NCBI GenBank assembly: GCA_932294295.1
Contig: OW028582.1
Coordinates: forward strand, 3,343,515-3,407,514
Length of the DNA stretch: 64,000 nucleotides
Direction of reading: 5' to 3'
Source: Alitta virens
Lineage: Eukaryota; Annelida; Polychaeta; Phyllodocida; Nereididae
Shown: positions 39,461-64,000 of the stretch, in pieces
How positions within the stretch are numbered: position 1 is the stretch's first letter
Layout: every line of letters begins with the position of its first letter
Made by a program: the position numbers and the translations under genes
The notes under the pieces: model-generated
What the model saw: the letters and a program-made list of their open reading frames with translations, nothing else
Told to the model about the DNA's origin: nothing
The model's database searches: none

Positions 39461-39879
39461 TAATGTTACTGTTGGTCATACCAGTGGCAGTGTCCCAGCC
39501 CCCAGTTGGGCAATTCGGTTATGGGCCAAGGCATTTCACACCCAGCCAGAGTAAAAACAAAAGATACATGGTAGACCCCAATTTAGGCCTATCATAACTG
39601 TCCTTTGCATTTTCTCCAGCATGACCATGAAAATGCTGCAAACACAAAACTGCCCACTATCATGCATTTGCAGTAATACCTGTCCTGGGCCCTGCCTGCA
39701 ATTTTACCTGCCCTGGGCCCTGCCTGCAATTTGGAATCTTTTTTCCAAGTTTTTCAATCAGCATTTAGACTGGAATGTTTCACAAGCAGCTTCGCACACT
39801 CGCAAAATTTCCAAAACACATTATGGCTATTATGTTTGACAATTGTTTCAACGATAAAATACTCTGAAAATATACTCAC

Positions 39880-40051
39880 AACAAGTATCAGCCCACAAAA
39901 AGCATGAGGAGATCCAAAGAACACATTCCTCCATCATCTCCAGCCGGAAATGCTCTTCTTCGTGCAGACGACAAATTCGGGATCCGTGATTCGTGCTAAA
40001 CATTTTTCCCATTAAGGCCTCTTTGTAAGTTTTGAATCGTCTCAATTTCAT
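39880..40051 (-). CDS. First exon of a small unidentified gene, head to head with TMEM67
   Basis: An ATG at 40051 opens 57 codons (MKLRRFKTYKEALMGKMF, then SRICRLHEEEHFRLEMMEE) before a consensus donor (GTGAGT) at 39879. The charged helical stretch looks like real protein, whereas the residues after it (CVLWISSCFLWADTC) look less natural, so an earlier donor is possible. Only 188 bp separate its ATG from that of TMEM67, suggesting a shared promoter and perhaps a ciliary role, but I could not name the family or find the next exon. Confidence 0.4.
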
Positions 40052-40239
40052 TGTTTAAATTTTAAATAATCTTGCAGTAATAAAAGTTTATTTCGAGCAT
40101 AATTTATTAAAACAAAGAATAATTATTTTCTGCGGATATGAAATATACACAATTTTTCACAAGGTGTCGCTTTTGACTAAAAACCGCCATCTCGCGACAA
40201 TCAACAGAACTAACCAAGATAGCGTTCCTAGAAACCGGG
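40052..40239. promoter_or_regulatory. Candidate bidirectional promoter of TMEM67 and the small gene at 40051
   Basis: 188 bp between opposed start codons. It contains ccgccatc (a YY1-like core) and TCTCGCGA (about 40191-40198), a known vertebrate core-promoter word. Next to the TMEM67 ATG lies GTTCCTAGAAAC (about 40225-40236), a palindrome that resembles a shortened RFX X-box. Motif readings only. Confidence 0.35.
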
Positions 40240-55431
<15,192 letters not shown>

Positions 55432-55814
55432 TGACAAGATTCATATTGAGTGATCATAGTATGGTGCCTGAAAACTGCAAAGCCAAAACCCATATGTTAT
55501 TTTTTACATACGTGTCTCATAATTTATATCATGTATTAGGGATTTGCCACATGCTTTTTTCTAAGTTATACTTTTGAGAGAGGTTAAACCTTTTCTTGAA
55601 TAACCAATTTTCACTACATATGGCACAATTATTTTATTTTTGCACCTACATCCGTCCATGCTATTGAGTCACAGAGTAATATTACCCAGACACTGTCATA
55701 GAACCAATGTCAGCCTGTCCAGGGTTAGCTTTTCACATAACAATACAAAACAATCACAATGACGTCACTCGCCATTGTGATGATTATGATGGCATTATTA
55801 GAGGGATGAAGGGG

Positions 55815-56040
55815 TGGGGGCCTAGCTCAGTGGTAGCGTGCTGGGCGTCCAACCACTGGGTCCCGGGTTCAATTCCCAGCAATATGTTGGATGGCTGTTT
55901 CATCCTTCGTCTCATTGCCATGGTCCCTACCTGTCCTAATTAGCCCATTAGAAGGGATGCTATCCACTAACCCTGGAAATCCCACAATCCTTTGTAGTTG
56001 GCTTATGCAAATGAGGAATTAAGTGTCCGATCTGTGTATA
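55815..56040 (+). mobile_element. tRNA-headed SINE, second family
   Basis: The head has an A box (TAGCTCAGTGGTAGCGTGC) and B box (GGGTTCAATTCCC) but no folded acceptor stem, so it is a SINE and not a tRNA gene. The body is unrelated to the 10556 family. Confidence 0.65.
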
Positions 56041-56684
56041 CTTAATCTGTGTTGTAGTGGTGCATAAAACAATTCCAGTAATTTTTGTACTTAAACCAAA
56101 AAATAAGGCAGCACTGTAATATTACTAAAAATGGCCAATCTTATATACGAAGTGACACCAACAATTTTAGGTCCAAATGAGCTGGCTTATGCTTTACAGT
56201 ATTCAACGTGAACTTTCATCCCAGCGTTGATCATCAACCTAAAACCAGATTTTTTTTTTATGCACTCCATTATCATATGATTATAATAATTTGTAATTTA
56301 AACTTTTAAAAATTTGATGACGTCCTTTTTAATGAGTTCACTTAATGCATTTGTTTTGTAATTTCACTGCTATGTGAATTTATGTAATTGTACAAAATGT
56401 GATAACACTTTTATTTCTAATCATTCCGTATTTTGACCGAGTTTTTATCAATATGCATATCATTTACAATCTTACTTTGTGTTTTATATATATTTGAAAT
56501 ATTGTTTTTCACAGCTTTCCGTTTCTCAAAACGTCCATAAAATGTTGTGTTTGAAATGTTCCGTCCATATTTATTTTACTATCTTTATAAATAATTGACT
56601 TTTTTTTTACTTCGTGATATTTTTTTAATTCACATTTTTTTAATCTATGTATTTCTAGTCTGTAAATGAAAGATATGAAAAATG

Positions 56685-56850
56685 AATAAAGTATTTTCAT
56701 AAAAGTTTGTTAAAATGGTTTTATTGTATAAAGTATTTGCATAAAAGTTTGTTAAAATGGTTTTATTTTTAAAAATTTTTAATCGATGTATTTCTAGTCT
56801 TTAGATTAAAGATAAAAAATGAATAAAGTATTTTCAGAAAGTTTTTATTG
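56685..56850. terminator. Duplicated TMEM67 poly(A) signals facing that of CCDC90B
   Basis: AATAAA occurs on the plus strand at 56685-56690 and 56822-56827, in two related blocks ('tgtatttctagtct ... aatgaataaagtattttca'). A 42-bp unit (taaagtattttcataaaagt...) is tandemly repeated between them. A minus-strand AATAAA lies at 56849-56844, only 16 bp beyond the second plus-strand signal. Confidence 0.6.
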
Positions 56851-57049
56851 TACTTTCTTTAATACATAGATAAATCAAAAAAATTCAACAAAAAAGCACT
56901 AGCACCATATATATAATATCGCTAAAATAATCTTAATGAAAAGGAAAACTTGTAAAAGCAGTTTGGTCTCTTATACTGGAAATATCCAGCAATAAAGTAG
57001 TAAAGCCGATGATTGTCCCTGATAATTTATAATTATGGAATTTAATAAT

Positions 57050-60000
57050 TCAGTGCATCCATACGCGATAGAAGTCCAAAAATATAGTTAAGCATGTCAT
57101 CACAGTACCTGAAATGAAGTTTGAAAGCTTAATAAATATTAAGAATGGTGATATTTTCAAAGAGGCAATTCAGCCACAATTATGAAATTGTCGATACTAA
57201 GTATAGATTATAAAATGCGAGTCTCTTCCTAGTTTATGGAAAGAAGGAACTGAATAAAAAGTTTACAAGAATGCTCGAATAAAATGTGATGTGTTATTAA
57301 ATCAGGACTGTCCCAATATGCTACTAGCCTGGAACACTTACAAGTGTTTAGTGTTAAGTAAATAAGTAAATAATTTATTTGATATACCGTAAAGGAGGTA
57401 TTATCGACAGGGCAGGTATTATGTTAACAATTTTGTTAAACTAATTTAAGTGTCGATAATACCCACCCTGTTGATAATACCATCCTTGACGGTAGCGCAA
57501 TCTATAGAAAAAAACCTTCAGATGCGCTGTACAGTTGTAATAAAGTATACCAATTAAAGAGCTAGATTAAAATTAATAGACAGGTAAAAATATAAATAAT
57601 AAGATCAGATAGTAGATTAAAACTTTGTAAATAAAAATGAGTTATAATATAATGATATATAAGTCATAGTTTGCGAGTTTTCTCACCTGCAGCATACTTC
57701 ATCATATCATTACGATACCGCTCGTAGACCGCTATCAAGTTGGCAACTTCTTTGTCGATCTTGTTGTCCAACTTGGATATTTGTTTTTCTTGTTCCGAAT
57801 TGTGAAGCATAAGTTTGTTCCTAATTTGTTCTACTGCACCCGCATTCGCTGCATGCTACAACAGAAGTGTTACAAAGGATTTGTAGTGCAAGGTTTTAAA
57901 GCAACATCTACGTGTCAGATAAATTTTAAACTTTAAATCATATTAGTCCGACCTTCCTATATCGCGCCTATAATTAACACGAACCTCCCTTATTAGCGAT
58001 ATTCACATGTCCCCCGAAATGACCAGACATAGATTATGTGATGTTATTTAATACGCACTATCAGCATCGTACATACACGGCCGCGCTATTGTCTTTGAAC
58101 ATCAAAAGTACAATTTGCACTTCCCTGTGTAAACTCAAATTAGACCAAAGCTCATTGAACTGACCTGCCAAGTGTCAGCTCAGCTGTGAAGTGCAATTAA
58201 AAGAGATCACATAAAGAATTGCTCTTTTATGCTTAGCCTATCTTCTGCACAATAATTAATTGGTTATGAATAAGTTTATATATAATCCATATTTTAAGCT
58301 TAATCCAGCTTAAATCACAGTAACTAAATAAACAAAGTTTATGTGCAATGTGAAATATGTTAATATTCAGAAAACATACAGATATCTGTTCTACAATACA
58401 TGACATGTATTTGAGCTGTGTATTATTTATCTGTATGCATTTGAGCTCTTTCTTTTTCTTGGCGAAGTATAATTAATAGCAATGTAATAAAAGGTTTATT
58501 ACAAATTTAGACCAAATCTTTAATAAGAGTAAAAAGTTTCATTGTAACTTATGTTGGACATGACCTAAACTACAATTTTACGTAACAGGGTCTGCAGGCA
58601 AAAATCGCCATAGTTCCGGTTAAGGAGATCAGACTGTATAAAATTTGATAAGCTAATCCAGTGGAGTCTCGCCATTAAGACTACCTTGGGTGTAAATTTT
58701 ACTGTTCTTAAAGGCAAAGTGGTCTTCATGCAGTGGCGGCGCCAGGATTTCTGAAGTGTGAGGGTTTGGGGGGGGGGGGGAGCAATTAACTGAGGGGCAA
58801 GAGATCCATATAGGGGGGCAACTGTACATAGATCGTACATAGATATAACAGTCCAAACCGCAATTGACAGCTTCAACTGGGGGGGGGGGGGGGAAGGAGG
58901 GGCTCTTGGGGGGGGGGGGGTGGGCATTTCCCCCCTCCCTGTAGCACCTCCACTGTCTTCATGGAAGTAAAATACAACAGAAGAATACAATTTAGACCAA
59001 AATGGGTGGTCTTCATGGTCAGGCAGTCTTTATAGTAGAAGGTCTTAAAAACAGGGTTCCATGGCATGCTGTGTTGATATTAACTTACTTCCTCCTTCGC
59101 TCTGGACCTCTCCAGATTTATATCTAATGAAATTCCTGACCGAAGTTTTGACAGTTCATCCATAAGTGACTTTTTTATTTGCTGAACCTCCAAATTTTGT
59201 GTCTGAAATTTATTGAGGAAACTTCACATGAATAGCATATTCAAGATATTATTCAGTCAATATCTATTCACATCAGCGAGAATTGAAGCCACACAATTAT
59301 AAGCTCCATGCCATATACTATGGTGAGTTTAATAAGATTGAATTTAATTGAAAAATCTGAAGAAACTAAAAAAAGATATAGATATTTGAAAAAATCTTTG
59401 TTTGCAAAATACAAGGTGTACTATCTATCAAAACCACTTGAAAATATAGATGTATAACTTACCTCATATCCATGTTTTAAACTGGAAAACTCACTCTTCT
59501 CAAGTATAATCATATCTTTCTTTAATGAAGCAATATGTGACATTACTTGTTGGAGCATGATTTCCTGGAACATAAGCCATGTACAATAATTATTACTATT
59601 TTCAATGTTGCAGTACATTAGCAATATCAAAGTAAAGCCACACTGAACTTAGCCTTTATAAACTTGAATTTATATTGCACCTGTTGGGCATTTGTGACAT
59701 TATGTTTTTTGATGTTCTCAAAAACAGCTGTGTAAGTTCGAGTCAGGATGGCAACAAGTACTTCAGCCTGCTCTAGTGTGAATTCTGAAACATGAATTAT
59801 CAAATTCTTGTGGGTAACTGCTAGTAAAAACTTTTAATGAGCACTGACTAAATCAAATAAATACACTGAATTGATTGAGCAGAGCATGCATTTTCATTTT
59901 ACACTTACGAGTTTCTTGCATTGCTTTAACCATTGCATGTGTGTCCACTGTGAATGAAGTCTTACTGGATGCAACTTCAAGTTCTCGGTAAGTGTAGCAT

Positions 60001-61190
60001 GTACGTTGCTGTATACCTGAAAAATAATATAACATTAATTTCTTTCTGCCAGCTCGACCACTGCATGCACTTTGTTGTTCAAACTATGACAACAAAAGTT
60101 TTTCTGAAATTGCTTCATTGGAGTGAATGTTTAAAATATCCACTCAGCACATGGCTGTGGTCTAGTGCGCACTGCACATTACGTGTAGACTTATCATCTG
60201 ATCATTGGTTAAATTTAAGATCGACTTAATTATTTGCAGGATTTTGATTCGCATGTGACAGCTACTAAGAGAATCACTAGCAGGTCAAGACAAATGATGT
60301 GATCGAAGTATAAAAGCTAACGTGGACATAAAAGGCATTATTCCCCAATTGCAGCCATCTCACCTGAAATAGCTGGTGATACAGGCCGGGTGATCGGCTT
60401 TTCAAACCACACAGAATGACATTCATATATGCCCAAATAAGGAAGCTCAAGACATTGCTAATTCCAAATAAGGACAAAATGCGTACGGCCGTGACAAGTT
60501 GTGGTTTTCCTATAATGTCACCACTATCATCAGTATGAATAGCTTACCTGAATAGGTCGCGATGTGTCACGATTCACACTATTTCTGAAAATATCTTTTT
60601 TTTATTTTACACTAGAACGATCGTATCGCCAATGAAAAATAATTTAACGGCCTCTCAGCCAATCAGACGTCTAGAATCTTCAAAATAAGGACTCGCAAAT
60701 CGTCAGACAAGAGTTGCAACCCGAAATGGAACCAACCACAATTCATAGTGGTCATGCATCAGTATTTTATATATTGCCATGCAACATTGCAAGATAATTT
60801 TAACATTGTTTAAGTATTTTTCAGAATTTTATCTACTTAAAAAAAAAAAGAAGTCAATCAGGTTATCAGGGCAACATAACAGAGCAGATCAGGGTCACCA
60901 CTGGTCAATTAGTTGTATCAGCAGCATAGCCCAAGTGGCATATACAGCTATATCTGTACATTGCAAGCCATTGCATGAGACAAGGGCATGCACATGCTGC
61001 CATTTCAACGACCTCTACAAGCTTATAACAGTTATGATGTTTGTGACAATTGCAATTTAAGCTGACCTTGAGTTATTAGAAGGCTTCCACGGCAGTAATT
61101 CAGATGTCTAGCCGCTCTGGGAAACGTTTTAAGTAGAAATGTCATTTTTAGTTGCCCAATTTTGCAAAACACTCGTCCACCGGAAGCCAT
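57050..61190 (-). CDS. CCDC90B: CCDC90B/MCUR1-family mitochondrial coiled-coil protein
   Basis: Seven exons on the minus strand (61190-61067, 60016-59909, 59784-59681, 59564-59463, 59202-59089, 57855-57687, 57108-57050) give 259 residues, near the length of human CCDC90B (about 254) and shorter than MCUR1. The N-terminus is basic and suits a mitochondrial targeting signal (LLKTFPRAARHLNYCRGS). The family head domain follows (FTVDTHAMVKAMQET, then FTLEQAEVLVAILTRTY). A long coiled coil comes next, with the conserved SLKKDMIILEKSEFSSLK and DINLERSR. The C-terminal membrane helix is TVMTCLTIFLDFYRVW. Members sit in the inner mitochondrial membrane; MCUR1 is linked to calcium uptake. Assignment to the CCDC90B branch rests on length and is not certain. 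The ATG is in a good context (AAGATGG). Confidence 0.92.
57387..57492. mobile_element. Minimal 106-bp MITE with TA duplication
   Basis: The ends start CCGTAAAGGAGGTATTATCG and CCGTCAAGGATGGTATTATC, inverted for about 35 bp each and flanked by TA. Less than 40 bp is single-copy interior. Lies in the last CCDC90B intron. Confidence 0.8.
58659..59055. mobile_element. pogo-like element split by a hAT insertion
   Basis: Its left end CAGTGGAGTCTCGCCATTAAG matches the 31641 element; 'gtggtcttcatggt' repeats continue after the nested hAT copy. The right end is uncertain. Confidence 0.5.
58731..58955. mobile_element. hAT MITE with perfect 8-bp duplication
   Basis: Starts CAGTGGCGGCGCCAGG, ends with the inverse CACCTCCACTG, and is flanked by TCTTCATG on both sides (58723-58730, 58956-58963), the hAT signature. 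The interior is G-rich and carries no transposase. Confidence 0.88.
60545..60725 (+). repeat. MITE family D, diverged third copy
   Basis: Retains 'cttacctgaa', 'taatttaacggcc' and 'cagccaatcagacgt' in the order seen at 39218. Ends not clear. Confidence 0.5.
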
Positions 61191-61365
61191 CTTGCATTGA
61201 AAACGAGGTTTTTGCCTGAAAAATAAAAGGCCGCTTCTGATTGGTCGAAGGGTTGTGTAGACGTTTCTGATTGGCTTAGAGCGCCTATAGTGAGTTTGAA
61301 CCAACTTCCTCTGAGGAGAGTGCAAGTCGAAAACATAAGGGTCTTTTGTAAGTCTCGGCCGTCAA
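61191..61365. promoter_or_regulatory. Bidirectional CCDC90B/UBE2C promoter with two CCAAT boxes and a CHR
   Basis: The two start codons face away from each other with 175 bp between. Inverted CCAAT boxes (CTGATTGG) have ATTGG at 61240-61244 and 61270-61274, exactly 30 bp apart. A CHR-type TTTGAA lies at 61295-61300, 25 bp further and 66 bp before the UBE2C ATG. In vertebrates, NF-Y on spaced CCAAT boxes with DREAM/MuvB at a CHR drives G2/M genes including UBE2C; the same use here is inferred. Confidence 0.75.
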
Positions 61366-63972
61366 ATGGCAACACAAAACATCAATCCTGCAGTTCCATC
61401 CAACAGTAGCAAAGCTATGGAAGGCCAAGGGAACGGATCTAAGGACAACCATTCTGTCAGCAAGAGGTATAATCTTTATAAAGCTTATAAAGTTCAACAA
61501 GTGATCACTGATTGCTATTTCAGCCAATATACATCACTGAAACGGAATGTAATTTACTGCTAATTGATCAGATTTCCCGTAAAACAAACCATATTCTAAA
61601 TTTATGTGTGCTAGAATACTTGTTGAATGTAAATTAAACGCTAGACATGTGCTCTTTGTCCAAATTGGCTTAATATAATCTTCAAGTCACTTATTAGTAA
61701 AGTTGTTATTGTGTAATTTACATTCAGGTAGATGATTAGGTCACCATTTGATATTGTTAGAATCTTCATTTTTGGTCATATATATCACAACTTAACACAA
61801 ACATTTTATAATCTGTAACCTAACTGGTTTCGCCGCTGCGCCCTGTACTCACTTCAAACGTGAATTGTTTTGTGGCTGTCATTGAAGTTGTGGGTGATAA
61901 TACAGACCTCCAGGGGCCGATGTAAGACATTCTGACAGATAAAGAGTAGATGAGGGACATATCTGAATAATAATAAGTAATAAAGAGGTCGAACAATTCA
62001 CAGAAACACAAACATGCTGCTTCCCAGAATGACTTGACCTCAATTTGCATGAAAAAGCGAATGTCTTTCTAACGTCCTGGGTGTCGCTTTTAAGTCTGTG
62101 ACCGTGTTTTAGTTAACGAGGGGTTTTCTCCTGGGCTGCTGAACAATACTGAATGTTTCCCCAATCCCAGTGAAGGATAGAAAACAGGATTATAATATTG
62201 TAAATGTAAACATTTATATAGCGCAAGCTAGCTAGTGAAATTTCAATCTTCAGATGCGCTTTTAAGTCCAATTAATATAATCCGAGTAAAACTGTTTAAA
62301 TACTCCAACAGTAATTCACATAAAAAAATCTGGAACAGATCTACGAAGCCACTGCAGAAAGACCAGAAGCCTTTGAACAGTTAATTGCACTTTATCACTT
62401 GACACTTCCATTGAAGTAGCTGCGGAGTCAATTGCACTTTGTCCTGCCCCATTATGAATGCCTTAATCCTGGCTATTGCAATCAAATAGTTCACACAGCT
62501 AACACAGATTGAAGACTCAACAGTATTTTATGAGCAAATTGCCTACTCGCTGACACGGACCAGTGATAACATTCGACAATATATGGTGGAAGTGGGGTGG
62601 GGCGAACTGGCGAGTGCTTATGACGGACACTACAAATGAAAGTTTTTCCACAAAGTCAATTTAACTTAGAACTGTTTGCCTTTTCTTTTCAGATTACAGA
62701 AAGAATTAATGACGTTAATGGTAAGTCTGATTTAGATAATGTTTTTATGAGTGATCACATTTCTAAAGTGGTTTATACAGGTTCTTCATTGTCGTGTTGT
62801 GTTTGTTACAGATGTCAGGTGATAAAGGTTTCTCAGCTTTCCCTGATGGGGACAATCTTTTCAAATGGAAAGGAACAATTTATGGTGCTAAAGAAACGGT
62901 GAGAATGTAAAATATTATGAAAAGTTCAATTTGGAATGTCAAACGGAAAATCTTTATTTAGTTATTTGATTAAAATGACTATTAACCGTTAAAGCATATG
63001 TTTAATAAATACTTTTTAAAATGGTTAAACACTGTTAAACAAATGAAAAGCAAGGTTTATGTACACATGTCAATATATCTCAAATAATCCTCATGTGAAA
63101 TTTGACTATTCCTTTTTCAGGTATATGAAGGGCTAAAGTATAAACTAGTTCTAGAATTTCCAAACGGTTATCCATACAAGCCACCTACAGTACGGTTCGA
63201 GACTCCGTGTTACCATCCAAATGTCGATCAGTTTGGAAACATTTGTCTTGATATTCTCAAAGAAAAATGGTCTGCCTTGTACGATGTCCGAAGTATTCTC
63301 CTTTCAATACAGAGTCTTCTTGGCGGTGGGTATTTCTCTTGGTGTAACCTTTGTCTTTTTAAAGAAAGTATGGCTAAAGTATCGAATGCAACTCCTACCA
63401 ACGAATATGCTCTATGTGTGTTGGTCCTTGGGTGTGAATTTTAACGGAATAAGCTGCTTTTATTGGCTGTCATGCTGCTTAATCCATGGTGGAGTTGTAT
63501 TCGATACTTGGGCCGAAAGAATTAATAGTAGTGATGCATTTTACTGCCAGGTTGACAATCTAGATGTGTCATTTCCAATATTTGCAAGTAATTCTGTTGT
63601 AAATGGTATTTACTATAGCCTACATTTCAAGACAAAATAAAACCAGACTTTTCCAGTGCATTTCAACTGTAAAAACATTTTTAAATTCAATCATGTGAAA
63701 GTTCATTGCGATTTTTAGTGTTCAAATTAACTTTTAGGCCTAGATCTACTTCTGTTGATTCTTGCTATTATTAAACTATTTGATGTGAATGAATTAATGT
63801 CTCTATAACCACCACGCGAATGTTTCATGTATTTACTTTAACTTTTTCAGAGCCGAACAATGACAGTCCATTAAACGTCCATGCTGCTGAGTTATGGGAA
63901 GACCAAGCCACATACAAAAAAGTTTTGTTAGAAAAATACGACAAAGAAGTCAGAAGCAAAGAAGACTCTTGA
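61366..63972 (+). CDS. UBE2C: Ubiquitin-conjugating enzyme E2 C (APC/C partner)
   Basis: Five exons (61366-61466, 62693-62720, 62812-62898, 63121-63325, 63851-63972) give 180 residues, against 179 in human. UBE2C receives ubiquitin from E1 and, with the anaphase-promoting complex, starts ubiquitin chains on mitotic substrates such as cyclins and securin. A flexible N-terminal extension of about 30 residues (rich in Asn, Ser, Gly) precedes the UBC fold at [11 protein letters not shown]. His104-Pro105-Asn106 (YHPN) and the catalytic Cys114 in [19 protein letters not shown] fall at the human positions. The C-terminal helix [18 protein letters not shown] is typical. Exon 2 is only 28 bp. The stop lies 28 bp before the window end, so the 3' UTR is cut off. 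Confidence 0.97.
61853..61962 (-). other. Exon-like segment on the minus strand inside UBE2C intron 1
   Basis: On the minus strand a good acceptor (TTATTATTATTCAG) and a consensus donor (GAA|GTGAGT) bracket 110 bp that is open ([17 protein letters not shown], then [11 protein letters not shown]). No partner exons were found and the peptide is unknown to me. It could be a nested gene, an alternative 5' exon or chance. Confidence 0.25.
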
Positions 63973-64000
63973 GATTGTGTGCATGGACTGGAGAGAGAGA

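Larger units (their letters stand above)
29392..39879. other. Long non-coding stretch rich in small transposons
   Basis: I found no coding exon on either strand that I could support. It contains the split hAT copy (29782-30028), simple repeats (30480-30510, 33862-33875), a pogo-like element (31641-32184), hAT-like copies (32917, 33943), the GATCGAT repeat (34480), a reversed SINE fragment (35703-35840), and three TIR elements at 38393, 38910 and 39218. First exons of the unnamed minus-strand gene and later exons of the small gene at 40051 may be hidden here. Confidence 0.55.
55432..57049. other. Convergent 3' regions of TMEM67 and CCDC90B
   Basis: No exons. It holds the TMEM67 3' UTR, a second type of tRNA-headed SINE (55815-56040) and a cluster of poly(A) signals on both strands at 56685-56849. 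Confidence 0.65.

Noticed and set aside
55815..55890. tRNA gene
   Set aside because: A and B boxes are present but the acceptor stem does not pair and a SINE body follows.
58565..59067. Proline-rich open frames on the minus strand
   Set aside because: Poly-G runs of the nested hAT MITE are read as polyproline; the frames stop at element borders.
60277..60477. Possible extra CCDC90B exon (VWFEKPITRPVSPAIS) with a good donor at 60363
   Set aside because: No acceptor gives the phase needed after exon 1, while exon 1 joins directly to exon 59909-60016 in frame. Could still be an alternative exon.

Overview
The window is low-GC animal genomic DNA: interrupted genes with GT-AG introns, long non-coding stretches and very many small non-autonomous transposons. 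The gene set (twisted gastrulation, full-length meckelin, a CCDC90B/MCUR1-type mitochondrial coiled-coil protein, UBE2C with vertebrate-like exons) fits a marine invertebrate deuterostome such as a hemichordate or echinoderm. This is inference; the species cannot be fixed from sequence alone.

Layout. A short cytochrome b5-fold gene lies at 1866-5222 (+). After a transposon-dense gap (5223-8966) comes twisted gastrulation (8967-12289, +). A 625-residue low-complexity protein I could not name is on the minus strand (29011 down to 20717), with a putative long 3' UTR down to about 15.5 kb. From 29 to 40 kb there is mostly non-coding, repeat-rich DNA. At 40 kb a small minus-strand ORF faces TMEM67 (meckelin, + strand, 40240-55431), whose complete 996-codon reading frame I could assemble exon by exon. 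CCDC90B/MCUR1 (61190 down to 57050, -) runs towards TMEM67 and shares a head-to-head promoter with UBE2C (61366-63972, +), whose coding region is complete in the window.

Most notable: the TMEM67 ectodomain carries two tandem-duplicated exon pairs. In each pair both copies have the same entry and exit phases, and splicing both into one mRNA breaks the frame, so they behave as mutually exclusive exons and predict up to four meckelin ectodomain isoforms. The same gene keeps a near-perfect U12-type intron that a dispersed repeat has invaded. The CCDC90B/UBE2C promoter has two CCAAT boxes 30 bp apart followed by a TTTGAA (CHR) element, the layout of G2/M genes.

The non-coding DNA is dominated by terminal-inverted-repeat elements: two Harbinger-like families with 3-bp target duplications (one palindromic and rich in homopolymers, at least eight copies), several hAT-like families (one copy with a perfect 8-bp duplication), mariner/pogo-like TA families and tRNA-headed SINEs, with several nested insertions.
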